The position numbers and the translations under genes are program-made. 63,931 nucleotides of DNA, taken from contig JAAYEH010000003.1 in assembly GCA_012728855.1 (NCBI GenBank), forward strand, positions 1 to 63,931, read 5' to 3'. Below are positions 17,358-26,527 of this stretch, one piece after another (positions within the stretch are counted from its first letter, which is position 1; every line of letters starts with the position of its first letter). The notes beneath the pieces are model-generated. The model made no database searches, was not told the DNA's origin, and worked only from the letters and a program-made list of their open reading frames with translations. The DNA is from Rhodopirellula sp. (GTDB lineage: Bacteria > Planctomycetota > Planctomycetia > Pirellulales > Thermoguttaceae).

Positions 17358-18899
17358 ATGTCGTTGTTCGACCTCACCGCCTCGGATCTCCTCGCTCGGC
17401 TTCAATCCGGCAGCCTGAGTTCGTTAGAGGTCACGCAGGCGTTCTTGGATCGCATCCAGCGTCACGACCAATCCGTCGGGGCGTTTCTCCGCGTCGATCC
17501 GGAGGCCGCGCTGGCTCAGGCCGAACGGATCGATCGCAAGCGGAAGCGGGGCGAACCCGTGGGCCGGCTGGCCGGACTGCCGGTTGCCGTTAAGGACGTT
17601 CTCTGCACCGCCGGAGAGCCGACAACCTGCGGCTCGCGGATGCTCGAGGATTTCCGGCCGCCCTACGACGCCACCGTGGTCGCCCGGCTCAAGGCGGCCG
17701 ACGCGGTGCTGATCGGCAAGACCAATATGGACGAGTTCGCCATGGGCGGGTCGACCGAGAACTCGGCATTCCAGTTGACCCGAAACCCGTGGGATTTAGG
17801 GCGAATCCCCGGCGGGTCGAGCGGCGGGGCGGCGGCCTGCCTGGCCGCCTCAATGGCGCCGTTGTCGGTCGGCACGGACACGGGCGGATCGATCCGCCAG
17901 CCGGCCGGCCTCTGCGGGGTGACCGGGATGAAGCCAACCTACGGGCGCGTCAGCCGCTACGGCCTGGTGGCGTTTGCCAGCAGTCTCGACCAAGTTGGTC
18001 CACTGGCCTGTAGCGCCGAAGACGCCGCCATCCTTTTGGAAGTGATTGCCGGGCACGACCCGCTCGATTCCACGTCGGTGAACCGGCCGGTGCCGAGGTA
18101 TAGCGAAACGGTCCGCGAGCCGCTCGCCGGGCTGCGATTGGGGCTGGTTCGCGAGCATTTCGGCGAAGGGCTCGACGGCGAGGTCGAGGCGGCGGTCCGC
18201 GAGGCGGTGCGCGTGTATCAATCGCTCGGCGCGACCGTCCGCGATATCTCCCTGCCGCACAGCAAGTATGCGGTGGCGACCTATTACATCATCGCGCCTT
18301 GTGAAGCTTCCAGCAATCTCGCTCGCTACGACGGCGTCCATTACGGCTATCGCACGGACCGGCGCGAAATGCTGGCGAAGTTGGAAGCGGAGCGGACCAA
18401 TCGGCAGGTTTCCGAGGTCGCCGGCGGACTGGACGACGTCGACAATCCGCTGGTCCGCATGTACCGGCAGACGCGGGCGGAAGGATTCGGCGCCGAAGTG
18501 AAACGCCGCATCATGCTGGGCACATACGCGCTGAGCGCCGGTTATTACGACGCCTACTATCTTAAAGCGTTGAAGGTGCGGCGGCTGATTCGGGAGGACT
18601 TCGACCAAGCGTTCGGCAACGTCGATGCGATCGTCGGCCCGGTCGCTCCCTCACCGGCGTTCGAAATCGGTACGCGAATCGACGATCCCCTCTCGATGTA
18701 CCTCTTCGACCTCTATACCGTCGCCGCCAACCTTGCGGGGATCGCCGGCATGTCGATCCCCTGCGGTTTCAACTCCGCGGGGCTGCCGATCGGGCTGCAC
18801 CTGCAAGTACCCGCCTTTGAAGAAGAACGTCTTTTCCGCGCCGCTTGCATGTTCCAGCAGGCCACCGATTGGCACACGCGGAGGCCGGTGCTGGAATAG
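17358..18899 (+). CDS. gatA: Asp/Glu-tRNA amidotransferase subunit A
   Basis: 513 residues, slightly long for GatA (about 480-490). It is an amidase-signature enzyme: the catalytic Lys lies in LPVAVKDVLC, and the cis-Ser and nucleophile Ser lie in GGSSGGAAACLA and TDTGGSIRQPA. It produces ammonia from glutamine for GatB. Downstream, 203 bases without a gene include a GGGGGTTCG/CGAAACCCCC hairpin near 18960-18985 that may act as a terminator or attenuator before the next genes. Confidence 0.97.
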   Translation: MSLFDLTASDLLARLQSGSLSSLEVTQAFLDRIQRHDQSVGAFLRVDPEAALAQAERIDRKRKRGEPVGRLAGLPVAVKDVLCTAGEPTTCGSRMLEDFRPPYDATVVARLKAADAVLIGKTNMDEFAMGGSTENSAFQLTRNPWDLGRIPGGSSGGAAACLAASMAPLSVGTDTGGSIRQPAGLCGVTGMKPTYGRVSRYGLVAFASSLDQVGPLACSAEDAAILLEVIAGHDPLDSTSVNRPVPRYSETVREPLAGLRLGLVREHFGEGLDGEVEAAVREAVRVYQSLGATVRDISLPHSKYAVATYYIIAPCEASSNLARYDGVHYGYRTDRREMLAKLEAERTNRQVSEVAGGLDDVDNPLVRMYRQTRAEGFGAEVKRRIMLGTYALSAGYYDAYYLKALKVRRLIREDFDQAFGNVDAIVGPVAPSPAFEIGTRIDDPLSMYLFDLYTVAANLAGIAGMSIPCGFNSAGLPIGLHLQVPAFEEERLFRAACMFQQATDWHTRRPVLE

Positions 18900-19102
18900 G
18901 GGAATTCCATTATCCAGCGGCGAGAGCCAATCGGCCGGTTCGACTCTTGGCGATCGGCCTGCGGGGGGTTCGCCCGAAACCCCCGGGGCGATAGAATGAA
19001 GGGGGAAACTGCTGCAACCGGGGCGTCGGCAACTCGACCGGCCGTGGTTTCGCCTGAGCAGTTCCAGTAGGAGAACACCATCCAAGCCCGGGAGGTCCGT
19101 CC

Positions 19103-19354
19103 ATGCGACCGGAAGACGTTCGAGAAATGCTCGGCCATCGGCCTTTTCGTCCCTTTCGGATGACTCTCACCGACGGCCGTAGCTATGAAGTTCGCCATCC
19201 GGAACTGGCGGTCGTCGGACGGTCCACCGTCTTCGCGGGTTTTCCTGCGCAGGACGACAGCGAGCCGATTTACGACCGTTACGCGATCGTCTCGCTTCTA
19301 CATATCATGCAACTTGAACCGACAGGAGACTCCGCCGACCGTCCGCGGGGGTGA
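19103..19354 (+). CDS. Small hypothetical protein
   Basis: 83 residues: RPEDVREMLGHRPFRPFRMT, then LTDGRSYEVRHPELAVVG and YDRYAIVSLLHIMQLEP. The pattern of a short helix, a two-strand turn with DGR, and a hydrophobic ending recurs in small planctomycete proteins of unknown role. It lies 19 bases upstream of the retropepsin-like gene, between gatA and gatB. Confidence 0.6.
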   Translation: MRPEDVREMLGHRPFRPFRMTLTDGRSYEVRHPELAVVGRSTVFAGFPAQDDSEPIYDRYAIVSLLHIMQLEPTGDSADRPRG

Positions 19355-19373
19355 CCAGATCAGGGAGAGTACC

Positions 19374-19808
19374 ATGGAGAACACGATCGTGGGCAAAGTG
19401 ACGGTTCCGGCTCGCCTTGAGAATCTCCAGGATCTCTATGAATCCGAAGAGGGCCGGCTTTCGCTGGAGCAGGTGCGATCGGTTGAAGTCGCTTGCGCAC
19501 TGGTCGACACGGGTGCGACGATGTTGTCCGTTCCCAAGCGTCTCGTCCAGCGGTTGGGGCTGCGCCATTGTCGCACGCGGACCGCGAGAACTTCGGCAGG
19601 CACGGCCGACTTCGGCATCTGCGATGCGGTCCGTCTGACCATCCAGGGGCGAGACTGCATCATGGAAGTGGCGGAGCTTCCCGACGATTGCCCTGTTCTG
19701 ATCGGACAGATCCCGCTGGAAGCGCTCGATTTCATCGTCGACCCGATCGGCCAGCGCCTCCTCGGCAACCCGGAACATGGCGGCGAGCAGATGATCGATC
19801 TATTCTGA
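19374..19808 (+). CDS. Retropepsin-like aspartic protease-fold protein
   Basis: 144 residues from the ATG at 19374, preceded by GGGAGAG. The motif ACALVDTGATMLSVPKRLVQ is the Asp-Thr-Gly active-site loop of clan AA proteases, followed by the flap-like region and the hydrophobic-hydrophobic-Gly pattern CPVLIGQIPLEALDFIVDP. A single catalytic Asp per chain implies a homodimer as in retroviral proteases. Planctomycete relatives are usually encoded next to small hypothetical genes, as here. Substrate is unknown. Confidence 0.75.
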   Translation: MENTIVGKVTVPARLENLQDLYESEEGRLSLEQVRSVEVACALVDTGATMLSVPKRLVQRLGLRHCRTRTARTSAGTADFGICDAVRLTIQGRDCIMEVAELPDDCPVLIGQIPLEALDFIVDPIGQRLLGNPEHGGEQMIDLF

Positions 19809-19812
19809 AACG

Positions 19813-21327
19813 ATGCATTCACCAGGAACGCAGCCCGTGACCACAGCGACCATGACCGAAACACTCCCCTACGATACCGTCATCGGGTTGGAAGTCCACG
19901 TCCAGCTTCTCACCGAGTCGAAGCTGTTCTGCGGGTGCGACACGAAGTTCGGCGCGCCGCCCAACACGCAGACCTGCCCCGTCTGCATCGGCATGCCGGG
20001 TACGCTGCCGGTGATGAACCGCCGGGCCTTCGAACTGTCGTTGCGAGCGGCCCTGGCGCTGAACTGCAGAATCAATCCTTTCACCAAGTGGGACCGCAAG
20101 AACTACTACTATCCGGACCTGCCCAAGGGCTATCAGATCAGCCAGTTCGACCTGCCGCTGAGTTCCGACGGCCACTTATGCATCAGCGATCCCAAGGGGG
20201 CCATCGAACCGAAGACGATCGGCATCATTCGGGTCCACCTGGAGGAAGACGCCGGCAAAAGCATGCACGATGAAGCGGCCGGCAAGGCCGATAGCCGCAT
20301 CGATCTGAACCGCACGGGCACACCGTTGCTGGAGATCGTCAGCCAGCCTGATCTCCGCTCGGCCGCGGAAGCCAAGGCGTATTTGACCGAACTGAAGCTG
20401 CTGTTGAACTACCTCGGTGTGTCCGACTGCAATATGCAGGAAGGGAGCCTGCGGGTCGACGCCAACGTGAATCTCCACATCGACTCCCCCGCGGGCAAGC
20501 TGGCCACTCCGATCGTCGAAGTGAAGAACATGAACAGCTTCCGGGCGGTCGAGCGGGCGCTGGCCTATGAAACGCAGCGGCAGTACGAGGTATGGAAGGA
20601 AACCGGCCAGAAGCTCGGCGACGTGCCCAAGCAGACCCGCGGCTGGGATGAAGAAGCCCAGATCACCCGCCCGCAGCGATCCAAGGAGGAGTCGAGCGAC
20701 TACCGCTATTTCCCCGATCCCGACCTGGTGCCGGTCACGGTCGATGCGGAGCAGATCGAAGCGATTCGCCGGTCGCTGGGCGAGTTACCGGCCGAATTGC
20801 GGACCCGCTTGGAGGAGACCTACGGGATTACGCCCTACGACAGCGACGTGCTGGTGAACCAAGGCCGCGCGCTGGTGGATTACTACATCGAACTGACCGA
20901 CCTGGCCGGTGACGGCAAGGCCGCGGCCAACTGGATCCAGCAGGATGTGCTGCGGACACTGAACGAACGACAGATCACCATCGACCAGTTTCCCGTTCGA
21001 CCCCGGGAACTCGCCGACCTGCTCCGGTCGGTCCGCAGCGGGAAGCTGGACAATAGCCGCGGCCGCGACGTGCTCGGCGAGATGATCGCCGCCGGCAAGT
21101 CGGCCGAAGAAGCGATGGACGCGCTGGGCATCCGCGACGTCGACGAAACCGAGGTGGCAAACCTCTGCCGCGACCTGCTGGCGGCGAACCCCAAGGTCGT
21201 GGCGGAAATCAAGGAGGGCAAGCTCAAGGGGGTCGGCGCGTTGATCGGACAGGCGAAGAAGCGAAACCCCAACGTCAACCCGAACCATGTCCGGCAGTTA
21301 TGTCTGGAACTGATCGAACAGATGTGA
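19813..21327 (+). CDS. gatB: Asp/Glu-tRNA amidotransferase subunit B
   Basis: 504 residues from the ATG at 19813; an ATG at 19852 would drop 13 residues. GatB signatures are GLEVHVQLLTESKLFCGCDT with CPVCIGMPGTLPV (zinc cysteines), YYYPDLPKGYQISQFD, HLEEDAGKSMHD and DYRYFPDPDL, with a C-terminal YqeY/GatB tail domain ending in RNPNVNPNHV. It activates the misacylated tRNA and receives ammonia from GatA. It begins 4 bases after the retropepsin-like gene and overlaps the next gene by 28 bases. Confidence 0.97.
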   Translation: MHSPGTQPVTTATMTETLPYDTVIGLEVHVQLLTESKLFCGCDTKFGAPPNTQTCPVCIGMPGTLPVMNRRAFELSLRAALALNCRINPFTKWDRKNYYYPDLPKGYQISQFDLPLSSDGHLCISDPKGAIEPKTIGIIRVHLEEDAGKSMHDEAAGKADSRIDLNRTGTPLLEIVSQPDLRSAAEAKAYLTELKLLLNYLGVSDCNMQEGSLRVDANVNLHIDSPAGKLATPIVEVKNMNSFRAVERALAYETQRQYEVWKETGQKLGDVPKQTRGWDEEAQITRPQRSKEESSDYRYFPDPDLVPVTVDAEQIEAIRRSLGELPAELRTRLEETYGITPYDSDVLVNQGRALVDYYIELTDLAGDGKAAANWIQQDVLRTLNERQITIDQFPVRPRELADLLRSVRSGKLDNSRGRDVLGEMIAAGKSAEEAMDALGIRDVDETEVANLCRDLLAANPKVVAEIKEGKLKGVGALIGQAKKRNPNVNPNHVRQLCLELIEQM

Positions 21328-22115
21328 GCATCATTACGCTCACCACCGATTTCGGCATGGGAAGCCCGTACGTGGCCGCCATGAAGGGAGTGATCCTCAC
21401 GATCAATCCGGCGGCTACGGTCGTCGACATCACGCACGCAGTCCGTCCCCAGGACATCCGCCACGGGGCGGTGGTGCTGGACGACGTCGCCGAGCAGTTC
21501 CCGCCGGGGACGATCCACGTGGCGGTCATCGACCCGGGGGTGGGCACTGCGCGGGCGATCGTTTACGCTCGGATCGGCCGGCAACGCTACGTCGCCCCCG
21601 ACAACGGCCTGCTGAGTCGTTTGGCTCGCCGCACGGCCCCCTCGCAATTGATCCGTATCGAGAACCGCGACTGGTTCCGCCAGCCCGTCTCCTCCACCTT
21701 TCACGGGCGCGACATTATGGCCCCCGTGGCGGCGCGTCTGAGCCTGGGCCGGGATCCGCTGCAGCTCGGTCCTCCGATCGAACGGCTTACCGATCTCGCC
21801 TGGCCAGAGGTACAGATCCGTCCCGATCGGATTGTGGGAACCGTACTCCAGATCGATTCGTTCGGCAACCTGATCACCAACATCACCGCCGAGATGCTCG
21901 CCGGCAGGCCGACGGACAACCGCGCCTGCATCGTGGCCAACATCTACGAGACCTGGGGCATCTATCACAGCTACGGTGAGCAGCCCGATGGCATGCTCAT
22001 CGCCCTGATTGGCTCGAACGGCCGTCTGGAGCTTTCGGTGGTCGGCGACAACGCGGCGGAAAGGTTGGGGATCCAGATCGGCGAGCCGGTCGCCGTGGCG
22101 TGGGAGACTCTGTAG
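21300..22115 (+). CDS. SAM hydrolase / SAM hydroxide adenosyltransferase family (DUF62)
   Basis: 271 residues from the ATG at 21300, inside the last codons of gatB. Motifs: ITLTTDFGMGSPYVAAMKGV, VVDITHAVRPQDI, HVAVIDPGVGT, and STFHGRDIMAPVAARLS. The Asp-Arg-His type catalytic set of SAM-hydroxide enzymes is expected in these segments. Family members convert SAM and water to adenosine and methionine; a few act as halogenases. The halogenase loop cannot be judged by eye, so hydrolase is the safer call. The C-terminal GSNGRLELSVV is typical. Confidence 0.92.
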   Translation: MSGTDRTDVSIITLTTDFGMGSPYVAAMKGVILTINPAATVVDITHAVRPQDIRHGAVVLDDVAEQFPPGTIHVAVIDPGVGTARAIVYARIGRQRYVAPDNGLLSRLARRTAPSQLIRIENRDWFRQPVSSTFHGRDIMAPVAARLSLGRDPLQLGPPIERLTDLAWPEVQIRPDRIVGTVLQIDSFGNLITNITAEMLAGRPTDNRACIVANIYETWGIYHSYGEQPDGMLIALIGSNGRLELSVVGDNAAERLGIQIGEPVAVAWETL

Positions 22116-22195
22116 GTTCCGCTTGCCGAGCGGGACCATGCGTCGCGGAACTCGCCTGCCCACTTGATTTCGCTCGGCAAGCGAGACTCACCCGC
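22111..22195. repeat. Repeat family B, degenerate copy
   Basis: GTAGGTTCCGCTTGCCGAGC at the 3' end of the SAM hydrolase gene faces a worn partner, TTTCGCTCGGCAAGCGAGAC, 40 bases on. The first bases lie within the last codon and stop of that gene. Confidence 0.7.
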
Positions 22196-22233
22196 CTATT
22201 CCGATACCTCCTACTGATTTTTTATTACAATGC

Positions 22234-22262
22234 TTGACACGCCAGCAGACTCTGGCTAGCAT
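22234..22262 (+). promoter_or_regulatory. Candidate promoter of the second DUF1559 gene
   Basis: TTGACA (22234-22239), 17-base spacer, TAGCAT (22257-22262). The equivalent site in front of the third DUF1559 gene is TTGACT-N17-TAGGCT. The transcript would have a leader of about 180 bases. Confidence 0.6.
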
Positions 22263-22446
22263 ACGACCAGTGCGGCCACCCGGGGGGGTGAGCGGCGCAT
22301 CGTCGTGGCGGGGCGTAACCCGCCTATCGAACGAATTCTGTGTGCAGAATTCGGATGCGACCGCCGCGAACGTCTCCAAGGCCTCCGTGGTTGTTTCGTT
22401 TCCTTTCGTCTTATCGAGCGTACTGAAACTAGAAAGGGAGGGTGTG

Positions 22447-23496
<1,050 letters not shown>

Positions 23497-23558
23497 TCCG
23501 CCGCGCTGGTGACGCTGGAACTGGAAATCATCACGCTTTTGTTACAGGGGATTCTGCC

Positions 23559-24026
23559 ATGCGTATCCGCGCTATCGCGCTAGGGTTGTGCGCGCCTCTT
23601 TTGCTTGCCGCGGCGGGTTGCCAAAGCGAAGATCGTTTTTCGTCGCTGCCGGATCTGGTACCGGTCAGCGGTACGGTTACGTTGGACGGCGAGCCCTTGT
23701 CCGGCGCGTCGCTGATGTTCCTGCCGGTCGGAGCTACCAAAGGACAAACTTGCTACGGGGCCACCGATGCAAGTGGCCACTATGAATTGATGGTCAGCAA
23801 AGAGCACGTCGGCGCGCCGGTGGGCGAATTCGAAGTGGTCGTCAACAAGTGGGTTATGCCCGACGGCTCCGACTTCCCCAAAGACGCTACCGTGCCGCCG
23901 GGCGAAGCCGGCGCCAAGGAACTGTTGCCGCCTCACTATACGACGGAGGGCATGTCCAAGTTGAAAGCGACTGTCCCCGCCGGAGGCGGCGAGATCAACT
24001 TCGACTTATCCCTGAAGAATGGGTAA
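23559..24026 (+). CDS. Lipoprotein with carboxypeptidase-regulatory-like (transthyretin-type) fold
   Basis: 155 residues. The signal MRIRAIALGLCAPLLLAAAG ends in a lipobox with the Cys at residue 21. The body reads VSGTVTLDGEPLSGASLMFL, ATDASGHYEL and EFEVVVNKWV, the beta-sandwich pattern of such domains, ending EINFDLSLKNG. Similar lipoproteins regularly follow DUF1559 genes in planctomycetes, and another pair is at 42540-42983. A shared envelope role is inferred. Confidence 0.87.
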   Translation: MRIRAIALGLCAPLLLAAAGCQSEDRFSSLPDLVPVSGTVTLDGEPLSGASLMFLPVGATKGQTCYGATDASGHYELMVSKEHVGAPVGEFEVVVNKWVMPDGSDFPKDATVPPGEAGAKELLPPHYTTEGMSKLKATVPAGGGEINFDLSLKNG

Positions 24027-24048
24027 CAACGGCCGATACGAAAACGTT

Positions 24049-24078
24049 CGCCGGGGCGGAATAAGCTCCGCCCCGGCG
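24049..24078. terminator. Bidirectional terminator between convergent genes
   Basis: Perfect 12-bp stem (CGCCGGGGCGGA and its complement) with a 6-base loop, between the lipoprotein gene (ending 24026) and the converging gene ending at 24099. There is no long T-tract, so termination strength is uncertain. Confidence 0.65.
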
Positions 24079-24098
24079 GACCGAAATCCGCGCCAGGA

Positions 24099-26504
24099 TT
24101 ACGTCTCGGGGCTGTTGCCGGGCGGGATCTGCTTTGGCGTTTTGGCTTCAAGCCCTTCGTAGATGTTGAGCACTTTTTCGATACTGGTAATCAGGTAGCG
24201 GTCGCCCCCGTTCCTCGCGACGCCGAGTGCTTCGCGCGCCGTCGCCGCCGCGTCGCGGAATCGTCCGGAAATCGCGTAGACACCTGCCAGCGTCTTGAGA
24301 GCGAGCGGATCTCTCCGTCCAGTCAACTCGCAAGCCTTTGTGGTCAAGAGTAGTGCTTCCTTCGTGTCGGTCAGATCAGGATCGGGCATGATGCGGACCG
24401 AGGCGAGATCCAACAGTGCCGGCACGAACTGCCCATCCAGTTCCAACGCCCGCTGGTAGTAGGGGACCGCCTCCGCAGGCTTGCCCTGCCGGTACAGGAC
24501 GTGGCCGCAGTAGTAATGGACTGCGGGGTTCTCCGGGTCCAGCCGCGCCGCCTCTTTCAGGTGCGTAATGGATTCGCCGAGTTTGTTCGTTTCCAAGAGA
24601 ATCAAGCCGAGGCTCATCTGTGCTTTAGGAAAATCGGGCTTGGCGCGGAGAGCCTCCCGGCAATGATCGGCCGCCGCGCCGAGTTTCCCTTCTTCGTGCA
24701 ATAAGGCAGCAAGCCCCTGGTGCGCGTCGGCGTGCTCGGGGCGGAGGTCGAGTATTCTTTGGAAGTGTCGCTTCGCTTCCTCGCGCTTGTGCTGTGTGGT
24801 AAAAACTGCCGCTAGGGCCAGATGCGCTTCGACGCTGGCGGGATTGATTTCCAGCGCCCTCTGAAACAGCGGAATCGCCCCGTCCAGGTCGTTCTGGTCC
24901 ACGAACGCCCGTCCGGCACGATAGTAGTTGTAGTCGTCCAGAAATGCCTCGGTGATTCGATGGATCGCCCCGGCCTCGACGTTGACGAATTCGGGGATGT
25001 TGGCCGCTCGCCGGGGCGCCGTGAAACGCGACAGGACTACCGGCGCACTGCTGCGGCCTTCCTGATCGATATGCGTCAGAAAAAGTTGCGTGTAAGCGGA
25101 ATACGCTTTGGAGGAAAAGACCAGCCACTTGCCGTTGGGCGACCAACTGTGCCAGGAGTTCATGCGTGTTGTGTTGCATTCAAGCCGCCGCGCCTCGCCC
25201 CCGCCGGCCGGAACGATGTAGAGTTCGCTGTCCGGCTGCAAGAGCATGAAGCTCTTGGCCCTGCAGAAGACAATCCATTTGCCGTCGGGAGAGAATTTGG
25301 CGAAGTAGTTGCTCATGCCGTTGTGCGATGCTCCCTCCAACGGCTCCGGCTTTCCTCCCTTGCCGCCGTTGAACGCAATGCGATAGAGATCGTACCGAAA
25401 CGTCTTTCCTCCGTCCAAGAACTCCTTGGCGGCTTCCTGCGGCACCAGCACCGACCGGACGTCCTCCAATCCCTCCGGTTCGTAGGCCTCGCTGCGCGCG
25501 AAAACGATCTCCGTTCCATCCGGGCTCCAGGTGGCGTTGGTTTGGACGTAGCGCCGATCGTCCGCGCCGGGTAACGACTGAAAAGTCCCTGTCTGGCGGT
25601 CGTAGATGGAAAGAATCCCTTTGACCAGGAAGAAGAGTTGGGAAAAGGTGATATCCGACCGGTAGACGGCCAACGCGCGGTCCTTGACGGTTCCCACCAC
25701 GTGGCGGCCGTCCGGCGAAACCTGGCATAGCAGTCCGAAGGTGACGTCGCCGTCCTCCCTGCGGTAGTCGCTCCAGGTGATGATCTTCGGCTCATCGAGC
25801 ACCATCTCCTTGCCGATGTCGGCAATCGCATAACCACCTTTGTCGTTGCCGGAGTCGACCTCCATCGCCAGGGTTGAACCGTCGGCCGAAAAGGAGTGGC
25901 AGTTTCCACACACGATGAGATTGTCCAGCACGATGGGAGGCGGCTCTTTCGACGAGATAGGGCCGAAACGCCAGCGGATGTGGGCCGCGGGGTTCTTCAC
26001 CGCCTCAAGAAAAGGCAAGTTGACTTCCCGGAAGAACAGGGGAGCTTCCACGGGGTCTTCCGACGTCGAGATCGACACCTTCCCCTCTGAAATCGTTATG
26101 CCGGCATCATGCCGGCGCGCTCCCCGAATCGTCACTTCCGCCTCGGTCCCCAGGCAACGCCGCTTGATCGTTTCCCAGACGTCGTCGGGAGGCGTCCAAT
26201 CGGGTAAACGGCTGCAGAAATCCATACCATCGCCGTCCTCAAAGCGGAACTCGATCCGCCAGAGATCGGCAGCGGGATTCTCATCTTGCCAGCGAAAGGT
26301 CGGGGCGACAATCTCCGGTGGAAAAACGGCTTCGTCGGGTGGGTACTGGATCGCAACGGCACTCTTCCGTGCGTGATCCTCTCTCGCCACGACGGCAGGA
26401 TTGTCGCTGGCCGTAGACACTCCCGACACCGCCGCTTTCCGCTCCGCGCTGCCACAACCGGACAACAGGACGAACACCGCCCCTGCCAAGAACAAACGTA
26501 TCAT
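24099..26504 (-). CDS. Heme-motif lipoprotein with PD40 beta-propeller and TPR repeats
   Basis: 801 residues from the ATG at 26504, which opens the lipoprotein signal MIRLFLAGAVFVLLSGCGSA (lipobox LSGC). Next are a beta-sandwich region (VAIQYPPDEAVFPPEIVAP) and a single c-type heme motif CGNCH (about 198-202). A TolB-like propeller follows with ATWSPDGTEIVFARS, AKFSPDGKWIVFCRA and HSWSPNGKWLVFSS. The last 220 residues are TPRs (ALEINPASVEAHLALAAVF and similar). It ends in TPK-rich sequence. It lies just after the cytochrome-TPR gene on the same strand, overlapping it only if the longer upstream start is used. Role unknown; the heme motif and TPRs suggest an envelope electron-transfer or assembly scaffold. 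Confidence 0.85.
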   Translation of the reverse strand: MIRLFLAGAVFVLLSGCGSAERKAAVSGVSTASDNPAVVAREDHARKSAVAIQYPPDEAVFPPEIVAPTFRWQDENPAADLWRIEFRFEDGDGMDFCSRLPDWTPPDDVWETIKRRCLGTEAEVTIRGARRHDAGITISEGKVSISTSEDPVEAPLFFREVNLPFLEAVKNPAAHIRWRFGPISSKEPPPIVLDNLIVCGNCHSFSADGSTLAMEVDSGNDKGGYAIADIGKEMVLDEPKIITWSDYRREDGDVTFGLLCQVSPDGRHVVGTVKDRALAVYRSDITFSQLFFLVKGILSIYDRQTGTFQSLPGADDRRYVQTNATWSPDGTEIVFARSEAYEPEGLEDVRSVLVPQEAAKEFLDGGKTFRYDLYRIAFNGGKGGKPEPLEGASHNGMSNYFAKFSPDGKWIVFCRAKSFMLLQPDSELYIVPAGGGEARRLECNTTRMNSWHSWSPNGKWLVFSSKAYSAYTQLFLTHIDQEGRSSAPVVLSRFTAPRRAANIPEFVNVEAGAIHRITEAFLDDYNYYRAGRAFVDQNDLDGAIPLFQRALEINPASVEAHLALAAVFTTQHKREEAKRHFQRILDLRPEHADAHQGLAALLHEEGKLGAAADHCREALRAKPDFPKAQMSLGLILLETNKLGESITHLKEAARLDPENPAVHYYCGHVLYRQGKPAEAVPYYQRALELDGQFVPALLDLASVRIMPDPDLTDTKEALLLTTKACELTGRRDPLALKTLAGVYAISGRFRDAAATAREALGVARNGGDRYLITSIEKVLNIYEGLEAKTPKQIPPGNSPET

Positions 26505-26527
26505 GCTCACATTCCAAGAGAGAGGAT

